Positions 8,730 to 16,628 of a stretch of 64,000 bases of DNA are shown here, one piece after another. This DNA is from Pelomonas baiyunensis. GTDB taxonomy: Bacteria > Pseudomonadota > Gammaproteobacteria > Burkholderiales > Burkholderiaceae_C. The notes beneath the pieces were generated by a model. That model saw only the letters and a program-made list of their open reading frames with translations. It made no database searches and was not told where the DNA came from. Positions within the stretch are counted from its first letter, which is position 1, and each line of letters opens with the position of its first letter. The translations under genes and the position numbers were made by a program. The stretch spans positions 1,178,001 through 1,242,000 of the forward strand of contig NZ_JBIGIB010000001.1 of the NCBI RefSeq assembly GCF_043555935.1, read 5' to 3'.

Positions 8730-9385
8730 CAGTACCCTCGGCCCAGCGCCTGGCAGGTGCCGTCGCGCACGGCCAGCGCGGCGCGGCGTGCGGTGGTTTC
8801 TGTGGCGAACACCCGGCCCGACGGCAGATTGACGGTCAGCCGGCTCTGCGACGCCACGCCCGAGGTGCTGACAGAGCGCAGTTCGGTCTCACGTGCGGTC
8901 CAGACACTTTGGGAGCCGTTGGCCAGTCCGGGCAACCCGGGCAGCGTGTCGTGCTCGGCGCTTTCGTAGTCCACCAGGCCCTGCAGCTCGCGGCGTTCCG
9001 GCAGGCGCCAGTTGGCGTGCCCGCAGAGTTGGCGCGCGTTGGCTCGGTGGGCGTAGGTTGTGGCTTCGTCAGCCGTGAGTTGCTCTTGCAGGTCCGCGGG
9101 CGCCCAGACCAGGCCCGTGGCGCGGTCGATCACGCAGCGGTCGGGTCGCACCTGCCACCGCGGGCCAGCGGTGGCAGGCGTCGCGCGCCACGCGGCGCTT
9201 TCGGTGACCGAGGCGATACCGCGCCGCGCCCACGCCGCGGCGCTGGCGGCGCTGTGCCAGCAGCGCGGTTGGGCGAATTGAGCCTGGAGCAGTGGGTCCA
9301 GGCCCTCCAGCGGAGCGCCGCACGCGGCACCAGCGGCACACGCCAGAAGGATCAGCCCGCGTCGAAGGCAGCGAGGTTGGCGCAT
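8723..9385 (-). CDS. Lcl domain-containing (DUF1566) secreted protein, copy 1
   Basis: A 220-residue protein with a signal peptide (LRRGLILLACAAGAACGAP, about 6-24) and an Lcl/DUF1566 domain: VIDRATGLVWAPADL around 100-114 and NWRLPERRELQGLVDYE around 138-154. It resembles its downstream neighbour in domain but not closely in sequence. A much longer frame extends upstream to 10066, but that overlaps the flavin oxidase gene and lacks sense; the ATG at 9385 lies 8 bases after the oxidase stop. I infer an exported accessory of the polyamine block. Confidence 0.78.
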   Translation of the reverse strand: MRQPRCLRRGLILLACAAGAACGAPLEGLDPLLQAQFAQPRCWHSAASAAAWARRGIASVTESAAWRATPATAGPRWQVRPDRCVIDRATGLVWAPADLQEQLTADEATTYAHRANARQLCGHANWRLPERRELQGLVDYESAEHDTLPGLPGLANGSQSVWTARETELRSVSTSGVASQSRLTVNLPSGRVFATETTARRAALAVRDGTCQALGRGYWW

Positions 9386-9393
9386 GGCGGGCT

Positions 9394-10953
9394 TCAGAGG
9401 CTGAGTCGCTGTGAGGCGAGGCGGCCTGCGGTGTACGCCTCCTCGAAGACCGAATAGCCGGCCAGGTCGCTGTGGGCGAATACCACGCGGCCCCGCGTGT
9501 CGTTCAATGCCGCCAGCGCAGGTGACCCGCGCAGGCCGGGCACCGGAATGCTCATCGCGTGGCCGAAACGGCACAGGTCGATGCGCTCGACCTTGGCGGG
9601 CAGGTCGGGGTGCGTGCCGGCGAGGTCGTCCATGACGACCCGGGCCCAGTGCTGCCACGGCTGGCTGAGCAGGGCGCCTCGCTGCGCCTCGGGCAGGGCG
9701 ACATAGGCCGTCAGCAGTGGCGCTCGGGGTGTCGGGTCCAGGGCCTGGTGGCGGGCGTCCACGTAGCCCAGTGCCATCGAGCCGTAGCGCACGTTGTCCC
9801 AGGCTGGTGGCGCGCCGGGGCGCTGCAGCAGGGGCTCGCGCAACTGGAGGTTGGCGGTGAGCCAGGGGGCGTGGGGCTGCGTCAGCCCGCGCAGGGCCTC
9901 GGGCGGCGAGGCCAGCAGGCGCGCCGAGATGAACAGCGGCGTGGCCATGACGACGGCCCGGGCGACCCAGCGCTCCGGCGCCTGCGTCGCTTCGTTCCAG
10001 GCCACCACGTCCACGCCATGTCGACCCTCGCTCACCCGAAGCACGGTCCGGCCCAGGTGGATGCAATCACGCAAGGGCGCGGCGATGCGGGCCGCGAGCC
10101 AGCCGTTGCCTTCGGGCCAGGTGAGCACGGGTTCGCGCTCGGCGGTTTCGTCACCGGGCGCATGAAAGCCGTGACGGCTGGCGAAGTAGTGCAGGCCGGC
10201 CCAGGCCGACACGGTCGCGGCGTCCGCGCCGAAGTCGTCGCGGCAGCAGTAGTCGAGGTACCAGCGTAGGCGGGGGGCGTCCAGGCCGTCGTTGTCGAGC
10301 ATGGTGGCGAACGTCTGGCCATCCAGGGCGTCGTGGTAGGCCGTCCAGGGGGCACGGCGGCTCGGCATCGCAAAACCCATGTTGCGCTGCGCATCGTCGA
10401 CAAGCTGGCTGAAACGCCGGTACTGCGCCAGTGCAGACGGCGTTTCCGCCGGTGGCAGCAGCCCCTCATGCCACTGGCCGTCGATGAACAGCCGCTCCTG
10501 CGGGCTGTGGCACAGGTGGCGCTCGTCCCACTCGGTGCGGCCCAGGTGCTGGCGGGCGAGGCCCAGGTCGTGCAGCAGCTCGTTCACTTCGCGGGCCTGC
10601 GCGCCGGGCAGTGGCAGGTAGTGGGCGCCCAGCGGGCAGGGCAGGCCGCCCAGGGTGTGGCCGCGGCTGTTGCCGCCGGCCTGGTCTTCCAGGTCCAGCA
10701 GTGCGAGGTCGTCCACGCCGCGCTGCGTGAGGGCACGGGCGCAGGCCAGGCCGGCGATGCCGCTGCCCACGATCAGCACGTGGGTCTTGCGCACCGGGCC
10801 ATCGCCCGTGGGCGGCAGGGTGCCCCGCAGCCGGTGGCCGCGCTCGGGGTGGGTGCCCACCCATCCGCCTTGCAATGCGGGTGCCTCCTGCCGGCACCCC
10901 GCCAACGCACCCAGGGCCAGCAGCGTGCGCCGCCTCAATGCACGGCTCCCCAT
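9394..10953 (-). CDS. FAD-dependent flavin amine oxidase-like protein with Tat lipoprotein signal
   Basis: A 519-residue oxidoreductase. The N-terminus shows a twin-arginine run (RALRRRTLLALGALAGC) ending in a lipobox LAGC with C20, so it is predicted to be folded with FAD in the cytoplasm, exported by Tat and lipid-anchored. The FAD-binding Rossmann motif is VLIVGSGIAGLACA (about 59-72), followed by ALLDLEDQAGGNSRG, typical of the amine oxidase/NAD(P)-binding family; the C-terminal FAD contact GRVVFAHSDLAGYSVFEEA is also present. Substrate unknown; polyamine is a reasonable guess from the aminopropyltransferase gene it overlaps by 19 bases, but unproven. Confidence 0.82.
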   Translation of the reverse strand: MGSRALRRRTLLALGALAGCRQEAPALQGGWVGTHPERGHRLRGTLPPTGDGPVRKTHVLIVGSGIAGLACARALTQRGVDDLALLDLEDQAGGNSRGHTLGGLPCPLGAHYLPLPGAQAREVNELLHDLGLARQHLGRTEWDERHLCHSPQERLFIDGQWHEGLLPPAETPSALAQYRRFSQLVDDAQRNMGFAMPSRRAPWTAYHDALDGQTFATMLDNDGLDAPRLRWYLDYCCRDDFGADAATVSAWAGLHYFASRHGFHAPGDETAEREPVLTWPEGNGWLAARIAAPLRDCIHLGRTVLRVSEGRHGVDVVAWNEATQAPERWVARAVVMATPLFISARLLASPPEALRGLTQPHAPWLTANLQLREPLLQRPGAPPAWDNVRYGSMALGYVDARHQALDPTPRAPLLTAYVALPEAQRGALLSQPWQHWARVVMDDLAGTHPDLPAKVERIDLCRFGHAMSIPVPGLRGSPALAALNDTRGRVVFAHSDLAGYSVFEEAYTAGRLASQRLSL

Positions 10954-12494
10954 TCCTCTTCGAAGGTCTGCACCAGCACTTGGTTGGACAGGCGGTTCAC
11001 CTCGGTGGGCACGCGGGCCATGTCGGGCGGAAAGTCCAGCAGCGCGGGCAGGCTGTTGGGGCTGACGAAGCGCAGCCTCGGCGGGAACTGCGTCGGCAGC
11101 CGGAATGGCCGCCGCGACGCCAGCACGAAGCCCCATTCGCCGAAGCTGGGCACATGGGCGTGGTAGGGCGTGGTGGTGAGGCCGGTGGCTTCGACGGTCG
11201 TGACGACGGTCCAGAAGCTGCGCCGCGCAATCAACGGCGAGGTGGTCTGCACCACGGCGTAGCCGCCGGCGCTCAGGTGCTGGTCCACCAGCTCGTAGAA
11301 GCTGGCGGTGTAGAGCTTGCCCAGCGCGAAGTTGGAGGGGTCGGGGAAGTCGATGACGATGACGTCGAACACCTCGCGCTGCTGCTCCAGCCAGCCGAAG
11401 GCGTCGGCGTTGACGATGCGCAGCTTCGGGCTGGACAGCGAATGCGCGTTGAGCGCCGCGAGCTTGGGCGTGTCGCGGAACAGCGTGGTCATCAGCGGGT
11501 CCAGCTCCACCAGGGTGACCTGTTCGACGCTGGGGTGCTTGAGGATCTCCCGCACCGCCATGCCGTCGCCGCCGCCCAGCACCAGCACACGCTTCGGGGC
11601 GCCGTGGGCGGCCATGGCCGGCTGCACCAGGGCTTCGTGGTACCGGTATTCGTCTTTGGAATGGAATTGCAGGTTGCCGTTCAGGAAGAGCCGCGTGCCG
11701 GCCCGGCCGTCGGTCACCACGATGCGCTGGTACGGGCTGCTCTGCTTGTAGACGATGTGCTCGCCGTAGAAACGGTCTTCGGCCCAGGTGGTGAGGTGGT
11801 CGGCACCCAGCAGCGCGGCCAGCAGCAGCCCGGCCGACAGCGCACAGGCCGCCGTGTGCGCATGCCGCGCGCGCAGCTCCGCCCGGAACAGCCACAGCGC
11901 CCACACCGCCACGCCCACGTTCAACAGCCCGAACGCCACGCCGGTGCGCACCAGGCCCAGGTGGGGCACCAGCACCAGCGGGAAGGCCAGGGCCACCAGC
12001 AGCGCGCCGAGGTAGTCGAACGTCAACACCTGCGAGACCAGGTCTTTCAGGCCGTAGCGCGCGCTGAAGTGGCGCTTGAGGATGCGCATGACCAGCGGAA
12101 TCTCCAACCCCACCAGCGTTCCCACCAGCAGCACCAGCGCGTACAGCAGCACGCGGAACGCCGCGGCCTCGCCCGGCGGCAGCAGGCTGTGCACCGCGAA
12201 CAGCGCCGCCGGCATCAGCCCGCCCACCACGCCCACCAGCAACTCCACCTGCAGGAACACGGCCACCAGTTGCCGCTCCACAAAGCGCGAGAGCCACGAC
12301 CCCAGCCCCATGGCGAAAAGGTAGACGCCGATGACGGTGGAGAACTGCAGCACCGAGTCACCGAGCAGATAACTCGCCAGCGCGCCGGCCGCCAGCTCGT
12401 AGACCAGGCCGCAAGCGGCGATGACGAAGACGCTGGCGAGCAGCAGCAGCTCGGCCAGCGAGGCGCGCGAGGGCGTTGGTTGGCTTGAAGTCAT
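10935..12494 (-). CDS. membrane-embedded polyamine aminopropyltransferase (spermidine synthase-like)
   Basis: A two-part protein of 519 residues. Residues 12-240 hold about seven hydrophobic helices; residues 245-500 form an aminopropyltransferase/methyltransferase-like domain with GGGDGMAVREIL (307-318), the acidic ELDPLM strand, and IDFPDPSNF. The usual LDG before the conserved Gln is LNGNLQF here. Soluble SpeE enzymes transfer an aminopropyl group from decarboxylated AdoMet to putrescine; the membrane-fused form may act on polyamines at the membrane, which is inference. Start ATG at 12494 overlaps the stop of the DUF4424 gene (ATGA). Confidence 0.88.
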   Translation of the reverse strand: MTSSQPTPSRASLAELLLLASVFVIAACGLVYELAAGALASYLLGDSVLQFSTVIGVYLFAMGLGSWLSRFVERQLVAVFLQVELLVGVVGGLMPAALFAVHSLLPPGEAAAFRVLLYALVLLVGTLVGLEIPLVMRILKRHFSARYGLKDLVSQVLTFDYLGALLVALAFPLVLVPHLGLVRTGVAFGLLNVGVAVWALWLFRAELRARHAHTAACALSAGLLLAALLGADHLTTWAEDRFYGEHIVYKQSSPYQRIVVTDGRAGTRLFLNGNLQFHSKDEYRYHEALVQPAMAAHGAPKRVLVLGGGDGMAVREILKHPSVEQVTLVELDPLMTTLFRDTPKLAALNAHSLSSPKLRIVNADAFGWLEQQREVFDVIVIDFPDPSNFALGKLYTASFYELVDQHLSAGGYAVVQTTSPLIARRSFWTVVTTVEATGLTTTPYHAHVPSFGEWGFVLASRRPFRLPTQFPPRLRFVSPNSLPALLDFPPDMARVPTEVNRLSNQVLVQTFEEEWGAVH

Positions 12495-13552
12495 CGGGGC
12501 GCGAGCGCTGGTTTGGAGAAGTCCCGGCCGACGTCGATGAAGTAGACCAACAGGCTGTCCTGGGGCACGAAATCGCGATGCTTGAAGCTGATCTGCCGCG
12601 GCCCGTTCCGCACCGCCTTGCCAGGGAAACAAAGCGAAATCAGCTGCTCCGGTCGCTCCTTGGTAATGACCAGCTCGAAATCCACGATGGGACCTTTCCA
12701 GTTGCGTCCCGTGCCTAGCACGTACTCGACGCTCCGGATATCGATGTCGATCGATCCGTGCTTGTTGGGGTCATCGTCCTTGTCGACGCCCTTCATCGCG
12801 ATGCGAGCGGCTGCCGCCAGCAAGCTCTCGTCCAGGCAGGCATGCTGGGCCAGCTCATCGTCTGCGGCGATTGCTTGGCGGACCTCGGGTCGACGGATGC
12901 CACTCAGTTGGTGTGCCCCCGCCTTGGCCGCGTACTCGTGCGTGACGCGAAGGGGCTGCCGGGCGGGAAAGACCTGCTGCCAGTACAGAGTCTCCTGGAT
13001 CGTCCATCCGGCGCCGAAGGAGCAGGCCTCGCACAGTGCTTCCAGCTTGCGCTTCTGTGCGGCGGTGTAGTCGCACTGGATGACGAAGCTGTTCTTGGGC
13101 GCTTCGACATACCGGCATGCGCCGGCGCCTCCGAAGATCTCCTGCTCGCTCAGACCGTAGGTCCGAAGCTCGGTGGTGACATCCCGATCGCCCACCAAGG
13201 CCCGCCGTTCCCGTCTTGACGCGACCTGCACCCCTTCGACCCATGTCGCGAAGTCTTCGAGGGGCTGCACGGTGTCACTGCCGCTGATCCCGAAGTAGGC
13301 CGGATACGGAGGCATCGGAAAGGCCAGCGTTTCCGAGGCGGGAGTCTCAGCCTCGTTCAGGAAGACGTAGTCGACCTTCACCCGGCGCGGGGAGAGTTCA
13401 AGACGCTCCTTGAGCATGCGGATGTCGCTGCTCTTGACAGGCACGATCCCCCCGCCGACCGCGCGCACCAGGGTGTCGTTGGCCTCGACCTTGGCGACTG
13501 CCAAGCCCAAAGAGGTCGCGACCAGCATGGTCGCCAGGTGGCGGCGGATCAC
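12491..13552 (-). CDS. DUF4424 domain-containing secreted protein
   Basis: A 353-residue exported protein. A signal peptide (LVATSLGLAVAKVEA, about 10-24) precedes a DUF4424 domain recognised by GGGIVPVKSSDIRMLKERL and VKVDYVFLNEAETP, and by AFPMPPYPAY. The mature region has several cysteines (SEACSFG-like region, YVEAPKNSF, CLDESLL, CFPGK) that could form disulfides. It starts at a GTG that overlaps the upstream TolB-like gene (GTGA). Its third-position bases look less GC-biased than neighbours. Function of the family is unknown. Confidence 0.8.
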   Translation of the reverse strand: MIRRHLATMLVATSLGLAVAKVEANDTLVRAVGGGIVPVKSSDIRMLKERLELSPRRVKVDYVFLNEAETPASETLAFPMPPYPAYFGISGSDTVQPLEDFATWVEGVQVASRRERRALVGDRDVTTELRTYGLSEQEIFGGAGACRYVEAPKNSFVIQCDYTAAQKRKLEALCEACSFGAGWTIQETLYWQQVFPARQPLRVTHEYAAKAGAHQLSGIRRPEVRQAIAADDELAQHACLDESLLAAAARIAMKGVDKDDDPNKHGSIDIDIRSVEYVLGTGRNWKGPIVDFELVITKERPEQLISLCFPGKAVRNGPRQISFKHRDFVPQDSLLVYFIDVGRDFSKPALAPR

Positions 13553-14517
13553 GGCTTGGGTGCGGTCAGCGTCACCGAGAACGCGAGCCGCTTGCCGTCC
13601 GGGCTGGCGGTGAGGTTGCGGATGTTGCCGTTCACGCCGGGCAGTTCAGCCAGCGGCTCGAAGCGCGCGCCGGGCTTGCCGCTCCAGCGCAGCACCAGGG
13701 CGCCGCGCGCCATCAGCACGGAGCCGTCCGGCAGGGCGGCGAAGTACTGGCTGCGGTTGGGGTCCTTCACGCCGTCAGGGCCGACCGGCGTTTCAACCAG
13801 CACCTGCGGTGTGGTTTCGCCCTCGCCCTGGGCGCACAGCTGCCAGTGCTCGGGGTCGGTCTGATCGACGTACAGCGCACGCCGGCCATCGGCGCTGCGG
13901 CCGAGCGAGCGGCCGGGCTTGTCGGTCAGTGGCGTCGATTTGCCGGTGCTGCGGTTGAAGAGCACGGCGCGGTGCGCGTTGCGTTCGGCCACATCGTCCA
14001 CGATGAAGAGGGCCAGGCGCTCGCCGTCCACCCAGGCGTGGTAGCCCACACGCATCACGGGCACGACCGGCGCAATCTCTTGGCCATCCCAGCCGAAGCG
14101 CCACAGCGACGGCTGCTTGCTCTCGATACCGTAGGCCGGGTCGGCCTCCACCACGCGGACGGCGGAGAAGCCGCTGCCGTCGGGCAGCGGGGTGGGTGAG
14201 TAGAGGTTGTGCGGGGTGGCCGTCAGGGCCGTGGTGGCCCCGCTGGCGAGGTCGTATCGGTAGACGTTGTTGGAGCCGGTGCGGTCGGACGCGAACAGCA
14301 CGGCCTGGCCGTCTCGCGTGAACGAGGGCTGGAAGTTGGCGCCCTTGACCGGCGTGATGTTGGTGACCTCGCTCACTTGCCCGGTTGCGCCGTTCAGACG
14401 CGCGGTGAACACAGCAATGTCCGGCCGTGCGTCAGCACACCAGGCAGGGCTGAGGGCCAGACTCAGGCCGAGAGCGAGGACAGAACGGCGAAGGAGGGGA
14501 GGCGTGCGGGGCAACAT
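13549..14517 (-). CDS. TolB-like PD40 beta-propeller protein, periplasmic
   Basis: A 322-residue protein with a signal peptide (SVLALGLSLALSPAWCADA, about 12-30) and at least three PD40/WD40-like blades: PSFTRDGQAVLFASDRTG, SPTPLPDGSGFSAVR and TASPDGKRLAFSV near the C-terminus. Such propellers serve as protein-interaction scaffolds in the periplasm; it is shorter than TolB and lacks the TolB N-terminal domain. It lies 10 bases after yciI and overlaps the DUF4424 gene by 4 bases, so they are co-translated. Confidence 0.78.
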   Translation of the reverse strand: MLPRTPPLLRRSVLALGLSLALSPAWCADARPDIAVFTARLNGATGQVSEVTNITPVKGANFQPSFTRDGQAVLFASDRTGSNNVYRYDLASGATTALTATPHNLYSPTPLPDGSGFSAVRVVEADPAYGIESKQPSLWRFGWDGQEIAPVVPVMRVGYHAWVDGERLALFIVDDVAERNAHRAVLFNRSTGKSTPLTDKPGRSLGRSADGRRALYVDQTDPEHWQLCAQGEGETTPQVLVETPVGPDGVKDPNRSQYFAALPDGSVLMARGALVLRWSGKPGARFEPLAELPGVNGNIRNLTASPDGKRLAFSVTLTAPKP

Positions 14518-14527
14518 GCCGCGCAGT

Positions 14528-14872
14528 CTAGAAGGACACCGGCTGGGGCAAGGCCTTGCTCCAGTAGTGGATGTCCCACCCCGCGCGGAGGCCGCAGGTG
14601 GTGAAGGGGTCGGTGGCGATCAGCGCCTCCACCGCCGCCTTGTTCGGGGCCCGCACCACCCAAAGGCCGCCCACCGGCGTGCCCTCGGGTTCGTGGCGCA
14701 GGGAGCCCGCCACGCGCACCGCGTCCGCGTGTTGGGCCACCCATTCCAGGTGCGCTTGCAGCCACTGCCGGCGCAAGCCGCCCGCACCGGCCCGGTCCTG
14801 GAAGTGCACCGCGAACAACGTCCAGTCTTCGTGGGCGTTGGCGGTGAGGGTGGCGAAGTCGAGCGCAGGCAT
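14528..14872 (-). CDS. YciI family protein
   Basis: A 114-residue dimeric ferredoxin-like protein of the YciI family. Family features include the opening WTLFAVHFQDRAG, the R-W-L-x-H helix (LRRQWLQAHLEWVAQ), GGLWVVRAPNKAAVEALIATDPF and the following GLRAGWDIHYW. Members are small cytoplasmic proteins of unclear function, some near oxygenases. It sits 6 bases after the M48 protease stop in the same operon. Confidence 0.88.
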   Translation of the reverse strand: MPALDFATLTANAHEDWTLFAVHFQDRAGAGGLRRQWLQAHLEWVAQHADAVRVAGSLRHEPEGTPVGGLWVVRAPNKAAVEALIATDPFTTCGLRAGWDIHYWSKALPQPVSF

Positions 14873-14878
14873 GGGGCG

Positions 14879-16273
14879 TCAGGGCAGGTTCATGGCTTCG
14901 CGGTAGCGCATCGCGTCCAGGATGCGGTGTCGCGTGCTGGGGTGGTGGAAGAACACGAATTCCTCCACCGCGCCGGGGTCCGCCTTGCGGTACTCCACCA
15001 GGCGCAACTGCGCTTCGGCGAAGCCGTGGGGCTCGTGAGACAGCGCCAGGCCGAACCGGTCGGCCTCGGTCTCCTGCGTGCGGGTGATGGTGTTGTTGAT
15101 GGGGGTGGCCAGCGCGAAGAAGACCGAGAACACCGACAACAGCAACGGCAGGCCGGCCACGTCGTCCACCCGGCGCACGCCGGTGCGGTGGGCGAAGCGG
15201 TCGAGCAGGGACTGCAGTGCAGCTTGCGCGATGAAGAAGCCGGCCGCCAACACCAGCGTCATCAGCGCCAGCGTCTTGGGGATGTGGTTCATCACGTAAT
15301 GGCCCAGCTCATGGCCCATGACGGCGCGCACTTCCGGCTCGGAGGTCCGGCGCAGCAGGTTGTCGTTCAGCCGCACGGCCGCGCTGCCGAACAGGCCTGA
15401 CACGTTGGCGCTGATGCGGGTGGTTTGTCGGGAGGCGTCAAACACATACACGTCGTCGGCCGGCACGCTGACGGCGTGGGCCATTTGCAGCACGGCGCGC
15501 TTGAGCGGGCCGTCTTCCACCGGCTTGTAGGTGTTGAACAGCGGCTCGATGAACACCGGCGCCAGTGCCACCATCAGGGTCATCAGGCCCATGCCAGCCG
15601 CCGTGCCCCAGATCCACCAGCGCTCACCCGCGCGGCGGATGAGCGCGTACAGGCCGCCCAGGGCGAGGCCGCCCAGCACAACGGAGATGGAGGTGGCCAT
15701 CAGCCACTCCCCGAACCAGGCCACGACGGTTTGTGTGGACATGCCGTAGGCCTGCTCGCGCCACCAGCCCTGGTACAGCGACAGTGGCAGGCTGATGAGT
15801 TCCGACAGGCCGAGGTAGGCGCCGGCGAAGAGCATGTCGCGCCGCACAGCGCCGCGACCCACGCGCTGCGCCCAGTCCCGCAGGCGCGCGGCCCGGCGGC
15901 CAGCCAGGAAGGCCGCTGCGATGGCCAACCCCAGCAACAGGTTCCACAGCTGCATCCAGTAGCCGCCCTCCCAGTACGCGGCGGACTTGGCCTGCACATC
16001 GGCCGGCAGGCGGTCCAGATAGGCCTGCGTCGCGGCCTCGGCGTTGCGCGGCAACGCGGCGCGCCACGCGTCGTCCACCGGGCGGATCTTGAAGCCGGAG
16101 GCTTGCGCGACGGCGTCGGCCTTGGCGGCTTGATCGGTGGTGGCGTTCGTGGTTGGCGTGCTGGCGGCGGCCGATGCCGCATGGGGCGCGGCGGCTTGGG
16201 CCGCGGCGGGCGTCGAGAGGCCGCTCATGGCGAGCGTGAGCGCCGCAGCCGCGGCGATCCAGGGTCGGGTCAT
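14879..16273 (-). CDS. M48 family metallopeptidase, Ste24/CaaX-protease-like
   Basis: A membrane zinc protease of 464 residues. After a signal-like helix and an Ala-rich linker, it has about five to seven hydrophobic helices and the zinc motif HELGH at 321-325 (VMGHELGHYVMNH), with the third ligand in ETEADRFG near 404. The block FDASRQTTRISANVSGLFG and LFNTYKPVEDGPLK are typical of the Ste24 group rather than HtpX. It could act in membrane protein quality control. I chose the ATG at 16273 (MTRPWIAAAA); the frame opens earlier but no signal would be expected there. Confidence 0.88.
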   Translation of the reverse strand: MTRPWIAAAAALTLAMSGLSTPAAAQAAAPHAASAAASTPTTNATTDQAAKADAVAQASGFKIRPVDDAWRAALPRNAEAATQAYLDRLPADVQAKSAAYWEGGYWMQLWNLLLGLAIAAAFLAGRRAARLRDWAQRVGRGAVRRDMLFAGAYLGLSELISLPLSLYQGWWREQAYGMSTQTVVAWFGEWLMATSISVVLGGLALGGLYALIRRAGERWWIWGTAAGMGLMTLMVALAPVFIEPLFNTYKPVEDGPLKRAVLQMAHAVSVPADDVYVFDASRQTTRISANVSGLFGSAAVRLNDNLLRRTSEPEVRAVMGHELGHYVMNHIPKTLALMTLVLAAGFFIAQAALQSLLDRFAHRTGVRRVDDVAGLPLLLSVFSVFFALATPINNTITRTQETEADRFGLALSHEPHGFAEAQLRLVEYRKADPGAVEEFVFFHHPSTRHRILDAMRYREAMNLP

Positions 16274-16394
16274 TTCAGGGGTCCGAAGGTTGAAGCGGCG
16301 CGATTGTGGGAAAGCGCCGCACGCGCGGACAGGGGCGAACGGATGAAGCGTTGCGCCGCGCGGCTGAACTGCGCCGGCGCGGGATGGACGGCTG

Positions 16395-16616
16395 TCAGCC
16401 GTGGATGGCTGCCGCCACGATGTTGCCAATCGAGATGCACATCGCGCCCACCACGATGGCCAGCGCCACGTTCTTGTGCTCCACCAACTCTTCCCAGAGT
16501 TTGTAGGGGGTGATCTTGTCCACGATGATGAAGCACACCCAGAAGATGACGACGCCGATGACGGCGTACATCGTCGAGCCGAGGATGACTTCAGGCTTGA
16601 GCCAATCGAGGGTCAT
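16395..16616 (-). CDS. DUF350 (YjfL-like) small membrane protein
   Basis: A 73-residue protein with two hydrophobic helices (about 15-34 and 50-70) joined by a charged loop KITPYKLWEELVEHKN. This is one half-repeat of the DUF350/YjfL fold; E. coli YjfL has tandem copies, so a single copy may dimerise. In other genomes DUF350 is reported near PspA-like, SPFH and polyamine genes. It is 12 bases after DUF4178 and 121 bases before the M48 gene, so an internal promoter could start there. Confidence 0.88.
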   Translation of the reverse strand: MTLDWLKPEVILGSTMYAVIGVVIFWVCFIIVDKITPYKLWEELVEHKNVALAIVVGAMCISIGNIVAAAIHG

Positions 16617-16628
16617 GAGGTTCTCCTT

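Noticed and set aside
10954..12297. N-terminal extension of the flavin oxidase frame through the aminopropyltransferase gene.
   Set aside because: The extension is an out-of-frame reading of the aminopropyltransferase and lies before a clear Tat lipoprotein signal.
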